Shown here: in pieces, positions 27,779 through 35,834 of the stretch | How positions within the stretch are numbered: the stretch's first letter is position 1 | How the letters are laid out: each line of letters starts with the position of its first letter | DNA from: Mesorhizobium sp. Root554 | GTDB taxonomy: Bacteria; Pseudomonadota; Alphaproteobacteria; Rhizobiales; Rhizobiaceae | Direction: 5' to 3' | NCBI RefSeq assembly: GCF_001427025.1 | Contig: NZ_LMGA01000001.1 | Coordinates: 2,305,722-2,369,721, forward strand | DNA: 64,000 nucleotides | The notes under the pieces: generated by a model | Told to the model about the DNA's origin: nothing | What the model saw: the letters and a program-made list of their open reading frames with translations, nothing else | The model's database searches: none | Program-made: the position numbers and the translations under genes

Positions 27779-28525
27779 CTAATATGATTTGACCGAGGTG
27801 AGCGAGCGGCTTGCGAAGCGCTCGATGTCGTTCGGATTATCCTGTTCCATGATGTAGTATCTGGCGTCGGTCTTCGCGCGCAACGTCTTCATCAGCGCCG
27901 CCCAGTCGATGCTGCCATGGCCGACATCGGACCATCCGTCCTCGTCCAGGCCCTGGCCCGGCTTGGCCATGTCCTTGACATGGACGGCAACCACGCGGCG
28001 TCCGTATTTGTCGAGCCATGGCGCGGGATCGGCGCCGCCGCGGATGACCCACGCCACGTCGATTTCCCAGCCAACGCCGGGGGCGGCGTCCAGAATAAGC
28101 TGCTGCGGCACCGAACCGTCGGCGAGTGGCTGAAATTCGAAATCGTGGTTGTGCCAGGCAAAGCCGTAGCCTGCCTTGCCGGCCTTCTCGCCAACGGCGG
28201 CGAGCCGCTCGCCAAAGCCTCGCCAGCCGGCGGCGTCGGATGGCCGAGCCTCCGGCTGCAGATAGGGACAGATCAATGTCGTGGTGCCGAGGGCGTCGGC
28301 GATCCGCCGCACACCGTCGAAATCGTTTTCCAGGGCGTCGATGGAGAAGTGCCCGGTCGGCATCGAAAGGCCGTTCCTGTCCATCTCGGCGCGAAACGCG
28401 GCGGGATCGTCATAGACACCGCCGAAACCCTCGACTTCCTTGTAGCCAAGATCCCCCAGCATTTTCAGAACCTTGTTCCAGGGCTGGAAGTTGCGCGCGC
28501 TGTAGAGTTGGAATGACCAGTTCAT
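27779..28525 (-). CDS. sugar phosphate isomerase/epimerase family TIM-barrel protein
   Basis: 248 residues starting MNWSFQLYSARNFQPW. The xylose isomerase-like TIM barrel (AP endonuclease family 2) is recognised by VEGFGG (first metal Glu region), the FAWHNHDFEF histidine motif, WEIDVAWVIRGG and the C-terminal YYIMEQDNP with its metal-binding glutamate. The metal ligands (Glu, His, Asp, Glu) appear conserved. Such proteins isomerise, epimerise or dehydrate sugars, and some cleave 3-keto-glycosides together with a Gfo/Idh dehydrogenase. It lies between the ABC ATPase gene (40 nt away) and the Gfo/Idh gene. The exact reaction is unknown. Confidence 0.88.
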   Translation of the reverse strand: MNWSFQLYSARNFQPWNKVLKMLGDLGYKEVEGFGGVYDDPAAFRAEMDRNGLSMPTGHFSIDALENDFDGVRRIADALGTTTLICPYLQPEARPSDAAGWRGFGERLAAVGEKAGKAGYGFAWHNHDFEFQPLADGSVPQQLILDAAPGVGWEIDVAWVIRGGADPAPWLDKYGRRVVAVHVKDMAKPGQGLDEDGWSDVGHGSIDWAALMKTLRAKTDARYYIMEQDNPNDIERFASRSLTSVKSY

Positions 28526-28565
28526 GATGTTCGTCCATCCTGCCTTTGATGTATCTCGACCGGCC

Positions 28566-29654
28566 TCACAGCCGGTTGCCTTGTTCGTCGAACAGCGAGG
28601 CTCGCATCGGATCGAAACCGATCTCGACGCTTTCGCCCGATTGCGGTGCGCGCTCGGAGGTCACGCGCACGGTGAAATTCTGGTCCGCAAGCTTGAGCCA
28701 GACCAGCGTATCGGACCCCATCGGCTCCACCACGTCGACGCTCGCCTGGGCGGTGAACGGCCAGCCGGAGCCGCTGTTCAGCCCGACATGTTCTGGCCGG
28801 ATGCCGAAAACCGAAGCTCCCGGTGACGGCTCGCGCTCGAAATCGTAGCTCGCCAGCGGCACCTTCAATTCACCGGCGACGAAATGCCAGCCACCGTCGT
28901 TTTCCAGTCTGCCATCGAGGAAATTCATGCCGGGCGAACCCAGGAACCCGGCGACGAAGCGGTTGACCGGGCGGTTATAGATCACCTGTGGCGCGTCGAA
29001 CTGCTGGATGACCCCGCCACGCATCACCGCGATGCGGTCGGCCAGCGTCATCGCCTCGATCTGATCGTGGGTTACGTAGATCATCGTGTTGGCGAGTTTC
29101 TGGTGCAGGCGCTTGATCTCGACGCGCAATTCGGAGCGCAGCTTGGCGTCGAGATTGGACAGCGGCTCGTCGAACAAAAAGACGTCGACATCGCGCACCA
29201 AAGCCCGGCCGATGGCGACACGCTGGCGTTGACCGCCCGAAAGCGCCGCCGGCTTGCGCTGCAGCAGCGGGCCGATCTGGAGGATTTCGGCCGCCCGCGC
29301 GATGCGTTTGTCGATCTCGTCCTTGGGCGTGCCGGCGACCCTCAATCCAAACGAAAGGTTCTTTTCGACAGTCATCTGCGGGTAAAGCGCATAGGATTGG
29401 AACACCATGCCGATGCCCCGGTCCGCCGGCTCTTCCCAGGTGACGTTCTTACCCTTGATGAAGATGCGGCCGTCCGAAATGTCGAGCAGGCCTGCGATGC
29501 AGTTGAGCAGCGTGGACTTGCCGCAGCCGGACGGCCCGAGCAGCACGACGAATTCGCCCTCGGCGACATCGAGATTGAGCGACTTGAGCACCGTGACCGA
29601 GCCGAAACTCAGTGACAAATCCTGCACGGACACGCTGGCGTTTGCTACATTCAT
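28566..29654 (-). CDS. sugar ABC transporter ATP-binding protein (MalK/UgpC type)
   Basis: 362 residues from the ATG of MNVANASVSVQDL; a GTG three codons upstream would overlap the permease stop (GTGA) but has no ribosome binding site in place. Walker A GPSGCGKST, Q-loop FQSYALYPQM, signature LSGGQRQRVAIGRAL, Walker B VFLFDEPLSNLD and the H-loop THDQIEAM are all intact. The C-terminal 130 residues form the TOBE/OB regulatory domain with FGIRPEHVGL. It powers import by the two permeases upstream. The product belongs to the CUT1 class, which transports di- and oligosaccharides or polyols. Confidence 0.95.
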   Translation of the reverse strand: MNVANASVSVQDLSLSFGSVTVLKSLNLDVAEGEFVVLLGPSGCGKSTLLNCIAGLLDISDGRIFIKGKNVTWEEPADRGIGMVFQSYALYPQMTVEKNLSFGLRVAGTPKDEIDKRIARAAEILQIGPLLQRKPAALSGGQRQRVAIGRALVRDVDVFLFDEPLSNLDAKLRSELRVEIKRLHQKLANTMIYVTHDQIEAMTLADRIAVMRGGVIQQFDAPQVIYNRPVNRFVAGFLGSPGMNFLDGRLENDGGWHFVAGELKVPLASYDFEREPSPGASVFGIRPEHVGLNSGSGWPFTAQASVDVVEPMGSDTLVWLKLADQNFTVRVTSERAPQSGESVEIGFDPMRASLFDEQGNRL

Positions 29655-29659
29655 GCGGG

Positions 29660-30601
29660 TCACCCTTTCACAGCGCCCGCGGCGATGCCGCGCACGAACA
29701 GCTTGCCCGAGACAAAGTAGATGATCAGCGGCACCAGTCCGGTAATCAGCGTCGCCGCCATGTTGACGTTGTATTCCTTCACGCCCTGCACCGAATTGAC
29801 GATGTTGTTGAGCTGCACGGTCATCGGATAGGTGTCCGGCCGCGTGTAGACGACGCCGAACAGGAAGTCGTTCCAGATGCCGGTAATCTGGATGATCAGT
29901 GCGACGACGAAGATCGGCATCGACATCGGCACCATGATGCGCAGGTAGATGCCCCAGAAGCCGGCGCCGTCGACGCGCGCGGCCCTGAACAGCTCATCCG
30001 GCAGCGAAGCGAAGTAGTTGCGGAACAGCAGGGTGAGGATCGGCATGCCGAAGATCGAGTGCACCAGCACCAGCCCCCAGAGCGAGCCGTAAAGGCCGAT
30101 CTCGCGCAGGATGATGACGATCGGGTAGAGCATCACCTGATAGGGGATGAAGGCGCCGACGATGAGGATGGTGAAGAAGATGTCGGCGCCCTTGAAGCGC
30201 CAGTTGGCCAGCGCGTAGCCGTTCACCGAGGCGAGTGCGATCGACAGGATGACGGAGGGAACGGTGATGCGCACCGAGTTCCAGAAGCCGCGCGAAAGGC
30301 CGTCGCAATTCAATCCCGTGCAGGCCGTCGACCAGGCCTTTACCCAGGGTTCGAAGGTGATTTCGACCGGCGGCGAGAAAATATTGCCAAGCCGGATTTC
30401 CGGCATCCCCTTCAGCGACGTCACCACCATTACGTAGAGGGGCAGCAAATAGTAGACCGCGACGAGGAAAAGCGTGCCGTAGAGAAAGATGTTGCGGCGT
30501 GACAAGACACTGCGCGGCTTTGGCCCGCGCGGTCCGCTTAGCTCGCCGCGCACCGCATCGGCGCCGGCTATGGTCGATGACAGGACAGCCGGATTGCTCA
30601 T
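29660..30601 (-). CDS. carbohydrate ABC transporter permease (MalG type)
   Basis: 313 residues from MSNPAVLSSTIAGADA, in a 4-nt overlap with the upstream permease gene. Six transmembrane segments begin at about residue 40 (FLYGTLFLVAVYYLLPLYVMVV). The EAA loop lies near residue 215-235 (LFRAARVDGAGFWGIYLRIMVPMSMP), the contact site for the ATPase. The extracytoplasmic loop after TM1 contains two cysteines (CTGLNCDGL). It forms the channel with the MalF-type partner. The end is 6 nt from the ATPase start. Confidence 0.93.
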   Translation of the reverse strand: MSNPAVLSSTIAGADAVRGELSGPRGPKPRSVLSRRNIFLYGTLFLVAVYYLLPLYVMVVTSLKGMPEIRLGNIFSPPVEITFEPWVKAWSTACTGLNCDGLSRGFWNSVRITVPSVILSIALASVNGYALANWRFKGADIFFTILIVGAFIPYQVMLYPIVIILREIGLYGSLWGLVLVHSIFGMPILTLLFRNYFASLPDELFRAARVDGAGFWGIYLRIMVPMSMPIFVVALIIQITGIWNDFLFGVVYTRPDTYPMTVQLNNIVNSVQGVKEYNVNMAATLITGLVPLIIYFVSGKLFVRGIAAGAVKG

Positions 30602-31500
30602 GTCCTGCCCCTCCGCCCGAATTCCAGATAGGCCCACGGCACGATCACGATCACCACCGTCAGCAGCATCATGGTCGAGGCGGCGAAACCCTGACCGAGA
30701 TTCTGGGCGAAGAACATGTAGTCGTAGACATATTTCGCCGGAACTTCCGAAGCGATTCCGGGACCGCCCGAGGTCTGCGCCACGACGAGGTCGTAGACCT
30801 TGACGATACCCGAAGCGATGATCACCAGCGTGGTGATGAACACAGGCCGCATCATCGGGATGATGATCGAAACATAGGTGCGCCAGGTCGGAATGCCGTC
30901 GACGCGCGCCGCCTTCCATATGTCCTCGTCAATGCCGCGCAGGCCGGCCAGCATCAGGCACATCACCAGTCCGGTCCCCTGCCACAGCGCGGCGATCAGC
31001 ACGCCGTAGATGACGATGCTGGAATTGTAGAGCGGGTCGAAATTGAAGCTTTCCCAGCCAAGGCCGCGGATCACGCCCTGGATGCCGAACTCCGGATTGA
31101 GCAGCCACTGCCAGACCAGGCCGGTGACGATGAAGGACAGCGCGAACGGGTAGAGGAAGATCGTGCGGAATGTATCCTCGAAGCGGATTTTCCGGTCGAG
31201 CATCGCCGCCAGCAGGAAGCCGATGACCAGCGAAAAGATCAGCGACAGCACACCGTAGATCAGAAGGTTCTCGATCGAGACCAGCCAGCGCGGCGCCGCC
31301 CACAGCCGGTAATACTGGTCGAGACCGACGAAATTCAGCCGCGGCAGCAACCGCGAATTGGTGAAGGAATAGAGAACCGTCCACGCCGTGCCGCCGACGA
31401 AGACGACGAGCGCGGTCAGGATCATCGGAACCGACGCGATCTTCGCATTGAGATTGCGGAACAGCCGGCTCGGACGTTCACTCTTCATGCTGACGGACAT
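30598..31500 (-). CDS. sugar ABC transporter permease (MalF type)
   Basis: 300 residues (MSVSMKSERPSRLF; the ATG at 31488 is an alternative start). Six transmembrane segments and the EAA motif (WKAARVDGIPTWRTYVSIIIPMMRP, about 205-230) identify a CUT1 permease. It lies 80 nt after the substrate-binding protein gene, which is typical of a higher expressed binding protein, and overlaps the second permease gene by 4 nt. No extra periplasmic domain is present. Confidence 0.93.
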   Translation of the reverse strand: MSVSMKSERPSRLFRNLNAKIASVPMILTALVVFVGGTAWTVLYSFTNSRLLPRLNFVGLDQYYRLWAAPRWLVSIENLLIYGVLSLIFSLVIGFLLAAMLDRKIRFEDTFRTIFLYPFALSFIVTGLVWQWLLNPEFGIQGVIRGLGWESFNFDPLYNSSIVIYGVLIAALWQGTGLVMCLMLAGLRGIDEDIWKAARVDGIPTWRTYVSIIIPMMRPVFITTLVIIASGIVKVYDLVVAQTSGGPGIASEVPAKYVYDYMFFAQNLGQGFAASTMMLLTVVIVIVPWAYLEFGRRGRT

Positions 31501-31579
31501 GGTTGCACCGATGAGGACAGGTCGCGGGATCCCGGTCCCGCCGCCGCGCGGGACCGGGATGATCGGATCGGCCGAGCGG

Positions 31580-32818
31580 TCAGTCGGCCGAGCCGATGAT
31601 ATCGGCGAAGCGCTTCTGCGCGTCCTCCGGTGTCATGCTCTGATTGGCGAAGAATTCGGAGAACAGATCCTCCTTCTGCTTCTGCGTATCCTGCGACAGA
31701 AGCTGGTCGGTCCACGGCATGACGTCGCCCTTGGCCAAGATGTCGAGACCCTTTTTCATGCAGTCGTTGGCAGCGTTCAGGTCAACGTCGCCGCGCACCG
31801 GCAGCGAGCCCTTCTTCAGATTGAAGGCGACCTGCGTCTTGGGGTCGAGCAGCGTTTCGGCCAGCACGCCCTGCGCCTTGGATTTCTCCTCATCCTTGAG
31901 CAGCGGAAAATAGAAGGCGTCGCCGCCCGTGGCGATCATCGGATTGAGGCCAAGGCCGGGCAGGCAGCTGTAATCCTTGCCGGCAGTCTTGCCCGCGACC
32001 TGGAATTCGCCCTGCGCCCAGTCGCCCATGATCTGCGCGGCCGCCTTGCCGGTGATGACCATGTTGGTGGCCTGGTTCCAGTCCTGCACATTGGTGTTCT
32101 TGGCCATCTTGCGGGCATCGTCCGCCGCCTTGAATACCTTGGCGATATCAGGCCCGGCCGCGAATTCGGCGTCCTTGGCCTCGTAGACCTTCAGGAACGT
32201 ATCCTTGCCGCCGATCGCCGCCATCAGCACGTCGAAGGCGCCGGACGATTGCCAGGGCTGACCGCCGACCGCGAGCGGAACGATGCCGGCCTTTTCGAGC
32301 GCCGGCGCTGCCGCGACGAGCTCGTCCCAATTCTTCGGCACCGGAACGCCTGCCTTCTCGAAGGCTTCATTGGACAGCCACAGCCACTGCCAGGAGTGAA
32401 TGTTCACCGGCACGCAATAAATCTTGCCGTCGATGGTGCAGCTGTCGAGCAGGCTCTTCGGCCTTACCACCTCGGTCCATTTGCCCTTGGTGGCGACATC
32501 GGTGAGGTCGCGCATCAACCCGGCCTGGACCAGCTCTTCCGCCTGGCGGCCATGGTTGAACTGGGTGGCGCCCATCGGGTCGCCGCCGGTAATGCGGCTG
32601 ATCATGATCGGCCGCGCCGTACCCCCGGAACCGGCGATCGCGCCGTCGATCCAGTGATTGCCGGTCGCATCGAACGCCTTGGCGAGTTCGGCAACGGCGG
32701 CGGCCTCTCCACCCGAGGTCCACCAATGCGTGACCTCAAGGTCCGTAGCCGAAGCAACTCCTGCGAATGGCAAAGTCACGGAAGCAGCCAGCGCGGCAGC
32801 CATCATTTTAAATCGCAT
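31580..32818 (-). CDS. sugar ABC transporter substrate-binding protein
   Basis: 412 residues from MRFKMMAAALAASVTLPFAGVASA, a cleavable Sec signal peptide, with a strong GGAGGAGACC ribosome binding site. The mature protein is an extracellular solute-binding protein of family 1 (VTHWWTSGGEAAAVAELAKAF at the start). WQWLWLSNEAFEKAGVPVP and GQPWQSSGAFD resemble glucose/mannose binding proteins of the GtsA type. The ligand is a mono- or oligosaccharide, not identified. It is the first gene of a six-gene operon (binding protein, two permeases, ATPase, isomerase-like, Gfo/Idh). Two operator-like palindromes lie between it and the divergent LacI regulator. Confidence 0.93.
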   Translation of the reverse strand: MRFKMMAAALAASVTLPFAGVASATDLEVTHWWTSGGEAAAVAELAKAFDATGNHWIDGAIAGSGGTARPIMISRITGGDPMGATQFNHGRQAEELVQAGLMRDLTDVATKGKWTEVVRPKSLLDSCTIDGKIYCVPVNIHSWQWLWLSNEAFEKAGVPVPKNWDELVAAAPALEKAGIVPLAVGGQPWQSSGAFDVLMAAIGGKDTFLKVYEAKDAEFAAGPDIAKVFKAADDARKMAKNTNVQDWNQATNMVITGKAAAQIMGDWAQGEFQVAGKTAGKDYSCLPGLGLNPMIATGGDAFYFPLLKDEEKSKAQGVLAETLLDPKTQVAFNLKKGSLPVRGDVDLNAANDCMKKGLDILAKGDVMPWTDQLLSQDTQKQKEDLFSEFFANQSMTPEDAQKRFADIIGSAD

Positions 32819-32838
32819 TTCGGTCTCCTCCCAGAAAT

Positions 32839-32852
32839 CTGAAACGTTACAG
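32839..32852. promoter_or_regulatory. LacI-type operator CTGAAACGTTACAG next to the sugar ABC operon
   Basis: A 14-bp near palindrome with the AACGTT core typical of LacI-family operators, 21 nt upstream of the binding protein ATG. Its exact reverse complement occurs at 33080-33093. A regulator bound here would block the promoter or leader of the operon. Confidence 0.7.
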
Positions 32853-33079
32853 ATTTTCGATAAAGCAATTGGCGCAGACTCGCAAGCCAGAGCTGGACAA
32901 TTTTTTCGTGAGCCGAAGAAAAAGGACATCTCTCCGGCGTTTGGCAATGTTGCGATGCGCAAAAATCTCTTTTGCGCTGCAAAATGCGCCTCGAATGTGG
33001 CCTTTGCCCCCTCGATTCGCCATCCAGAAGGCATGTCTTGTCGGGAACATCCCTGCTCTAAGCTATCCCTCTTTGCAAT

Positions 33080-33093
33080 CTGTAACGTTTCAG
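33080..33093. promoter_or_regulatory. second LacI-type operator CTGTAACGTTTCAG, near the regulator gene
   Basis: The exact reverse complement of the site at 32839-32852, 227 nt away centre to centre and 86 nt upstream of the regulator ATG. Two identical operators in one divergent region suggest autoregulation and possibly DNA looping. The sequence between them (32853-33079) is non-coding and contains no other structure that I can support. Confidence 0.7.
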
Positions 33094-33178
33094 TTTATTC
33101 CAAAAGCGCAGCCAGGGCCGAGGGAAGCACGATTGCGCGGCTTGCCCGCTCCTGCTATGCGCCGGCCGGGCGGGACCA

Positions 33179-34228
33179 ATGGACAGAGAGCAGCGAAACG
33201 AAGACGCGGACGAAGCGGAGGCCCGGCGGCCGACGCTGAAGACGCTTGCGTTCATGACAGGGCTTGGCGTCACCACCGTTTCCCGTGCGCTCAAGGATGC
33301 GCCCGAGATCGGCGCCGAAACGCGCCGCCGCGTCCAGCTCGTCGCCCGGCAGATCGGCTATCGGCCCAACCGTGCGGGCGTGCGCCTGCGCACCGGCAAG
33401 ACCAATGTCATCAGTCTCGTGCTGGACACCGAGGAGCAGATTGGCGGCTTCGTGTCGGACCTCATCTACGGTATTTCCGGCGCGCTGGCGCAGACGCCAT
33501 ACCACCTCATCGTCACTCCCTACTCCCGCAACAACGATCCGCTGGAACCGGTCCGCTACATCGTCGAGACCGGCTCAGCCGACGGCATCATCATTTCGCG
33601 GACGGAACCGGACGACAAGCGCGTCCGCTACATGACCGAGCGCGGCTTCCCGTTCGCCACCCACGGCCGCACCGACATGGGCATCGAGCATCCGTTCCAC
33701 GATTTCGACAACTATGCCTATGCCGCCGAGGCGGTGGGCAAGCTGGCCGGGCTCGGCCGCAAGCGGCTCGCTCTGCTCGGTCCGCCAGCCAGCCTCAGCT
33801 ACTTCCACCATATGCGCAACGGCTTCGCAGACGCCATGTCGGATCTTGGATTGGCCGAAGTTTCGTTTCCCAGCGTCACCGTCGATCATTCCATCGACGA
33901 GATACGCCGTCGCGCGGCAGAGCTGATGCGTCGTCCGGGCCGGCCGGACGGCATCGTCAGCGGCGCCGGTTCGGCAACCTTTGCGCTGGTGGCCGGAGCG
34001 GAGGATGCCGGTCTCGTGCTCGGCAGGGATATCGACATCGTTTCCAAGCAGGCGTCACGCCTGCTGCATCTGCTGCGCCCGCAGCTTCTTGTCGTCAACG
34101 AGGACGTGCGCCGGGCCGGCTCCGAGCTGGCGCACGCGGTGATGGCGCGCATCGCCGGCACTGCGATCCCTTCGCTGCAGAGCCTGGCAAAGCCGGGACC
34201 GGTAGAGGCGTACAAGCCCGTAGAGTGA
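33179..34228 (+). CDS. LacI family transcriptional regulator of the sugar ABC operon
   Basis: 349 residues. After an acidic leader, the LacI helix-turn-helix is at about 18-42 (PTLKTLAFMTGLGVTTVSRALKDAPEIGAETRRRV) with the hinge helix IGYRPNRAGVRLRTGKTNVISLVL. The rest is a periplasmic-binding-protein-like effector domain. It is transcribed divergently from the ABC operon. Its role as a sugar-released repressor of that operon follows from gene order and the paired AACGTT-core operators. The general architecture resembles AglR of the rhizobial alpha-glucoside system. There is no clear terminator before the convergent gnd gene, only a short C/G-rich repeat fragment at 34247-34264. Confidence 0.93.
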   Translation: MDREQRNEDADEAEARRPTLKTLAFMTGLGVTTVSRALKDAPEIGAETRRRVQLVARQIGYRPNRAGVRLRTGKTNVISLVLDTEEQIGGFVSDLIYGISGALAQTPYHLIVTPYSRNNDPLEPVRYIVETGSADGIIISRTEPDDKRVRYMTERGFPFATHGRTDMGIEHPFHDFDNYAYAAEAVGKLAGLGRKRLALLGPPASLSYFHHMRNGFADAMSDLGLAEVSFPSVTVDHSIDEIRRRAAELMRRPGRPDGIVSGAGSATFALVAGAEDAGLVLGRDIDIVSKQASRLLHLLRPQLLVVNEDVRRAGSELAHAVMARIAGTAIPSLQSLAKPGPVEAYKPVE

Positions 34229-34273
34229 TGCGCCAGTATTTCACCTTTCCCCTGTGGGGAGGGTTGGCGCTCG

Positions 34274-35695
34274 TTAGGCCCCGCTCCCCCAGGGTCCGTG
34301 AAACGCGCCCTTGTCGTCGATGCGCTCGAAACCATGTGCGCCGAAGAAGTCGCGCTGCGCCTGGATCAGGTTGGACGTGCCGCGACCCTGACGATAAGCG
34401 TCGAAATAGCCGAGCGCGGAGGCCAGCGCCGGCGTCGGCAGGCCGGCCTCGGCCGCCTGCGCCACCACATGCCGCAGCGACGGATGCGCCTCCTTCATCA
34501 TCGTCACGAAGGCCGGCGCCATCAGCAGATTGGTGTCGGCGCCGCCCGAACCGAACGCCTCCGCCATCGTATCGAGCATCTGCGAGCGGATGATGCAGCC
34601 GGCGCGCCAGATCCTGGCGATGGTCGGCATCGGCAAATTCCAGCCGAACTCCCTGGACGCTGCCGCCATCACCGCGAAGCCTTGCGCATAGGCCGCGATC
34701 TTGCCGGCGAACAGCGCCAGTTCCAGATGTTTCAGGAGCGCCTCCTTCGATCCCGAGAAGGACGTCACGCCGAGCTTGCCATAGGCCTTCTCCGCCGCCA
34801 GCCGCTCGTCCTTGAGCGACGACAGCACCCGCGCCGCGACAGCCGCCTCGATGGCGGTTGCCGGAATGCCGAGCTGCTGCGCCTCGATCACCGACCACTT
34901 GCCTGTGCCCTTCTGTCCGGCGCGGTCGAGGATGATGTCCGGCACCGGCTTGCCGGTCTTGGGATCGTCGGCGGCCAGCACATTGGCGGTGATCTCGATG
35001 AGATAGGATTCGAGCCGTCCCTTGTTCCAGCCGGCGAAGACCGGCGCGATCTCCTTCGCGCTCATGCCCAGCCCGTCGCGCAGGATGCCGTAGATCTCGG
35101 CGATCATCTGCATGTCGGCATATTCGATGCCGTTGTGGATGGTCTTGACGAAATGACCGGCGCCGTCGCTGCCGAGCCACGCGGCGCAAGGCTCGTCCTT
35201 GAACTTGGCCGAAATGGCGGTCAGCACGCTTTCCACCCGCTTCCAGCTTTCCTCGGTGCCACCGACCATGATCGACGGCCCGTGACGCGCGCCCTCCTCG
35301 CCACCGGAAACGCCCATGCCGATGAAGGTAAGGCCCGATCCTTCCAGCTCCTGGAACCGGCGCATCGTATCACGGAAATTGGCGTTGCCGGCATCGATGA
35401 CGATGTCGTTCCCGGCCAGTTCACTCCGCAGCGCCGCGATCTGCTCGTCCACCGGCTTGCCGGCCAGAACCATGATGATGATCGGGCGCGGCGGCCTTAT
35501 GGCGGCGGCAAGTTCAGACAGGCTGGCGCAGGGAACGACCTTGTCGCGCAACGGGCCGGCGTTCTTGACGAACGCGTCGGTGCGCGCCTGCGTACGGTTG
35601 TAGACAGCGATCCGGTGGCCTTTCTCGGCAATGTTGAGCGCCAGGTTGGAGCCCATCGTTCCGAGGCCGATCAGGCCGATTTCCGCTTTTTCCAT
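34274..35695 (-). CDS. gnd: 6-phosphogluconate dehydrogenase, decarboxylating
   Basis: 473 residues, the standard length of the long form. The N-terminal NADP-binding loop GLIGLGTMGSNLALNIAEKG, the SGGEEGARHGPSIMVGG substrate motif (about 128-144), KTIHNGIEYADMQMIAE (catalytic Lys and adjacent substrate contacts) and the C-terminal helical domain with WRAGCIIRS are present. It converts 6-phosphogluconate to ribulose 5-phosphate, CO2 and NADPH in the oxidative pentose phosphate pathway. It is a single gene in its own orientation between the LacI gene (convergent) and the copper locus. Confidence 0.97.
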   Translation of the reverse strand: MEKAEIGLIGLGTMGSNLALNIAEKGHRIAVYNRTQARTDAFVKNAGPLRDKVVPCASLSELAAAIRPPRPIIIMVLAGKPVDEQIAALRSELAGNDIVIDAGNANFRDTMRRFQELEGSGLTFIGMGVSGGEEGARHGPSIMVGGTEESWKRVESVLTAISAKFKDEPCAAWLGSDGAGHFVKTIHNGIEYADMQMIAEIYGILRDGLGMSAKEIAPVFAGWNKGRLESYLIEITANVLAADDPKTGKPVPDIILDRAGQKGTGKWSVIEAQQLGIPATAIEAAVAARVLSSLKDERLAAEKAYGKLGVTSFSGSKEALLKHLELALFAGKIAAYAQGFAVMAAASREFGWNLPMPTIARIWRAGCIIRSQMLDTMAEAFGSGGADTNLLMAPAFVTMMKEAHPSLRHVVAQAAEAGLPTPALASALGYFDAYRQGRGTSNLIQAQRDFFGAHGFERIDDKGAFHGPWGSGA

Positions 35696-35834
35696 TGTCT
35701 CATCCCTGCTTGCGCCGGCGGCGCCGTCCTGATTGCCGGCATGTTTTGGGCTTTGGCGGGAGCTTCGTCAACCAAGTCCGTGCCGCCGCTGGCAGCTTTG
35801 TTTCAATCGATTTACGGTTGAGGACAAGCGACAG

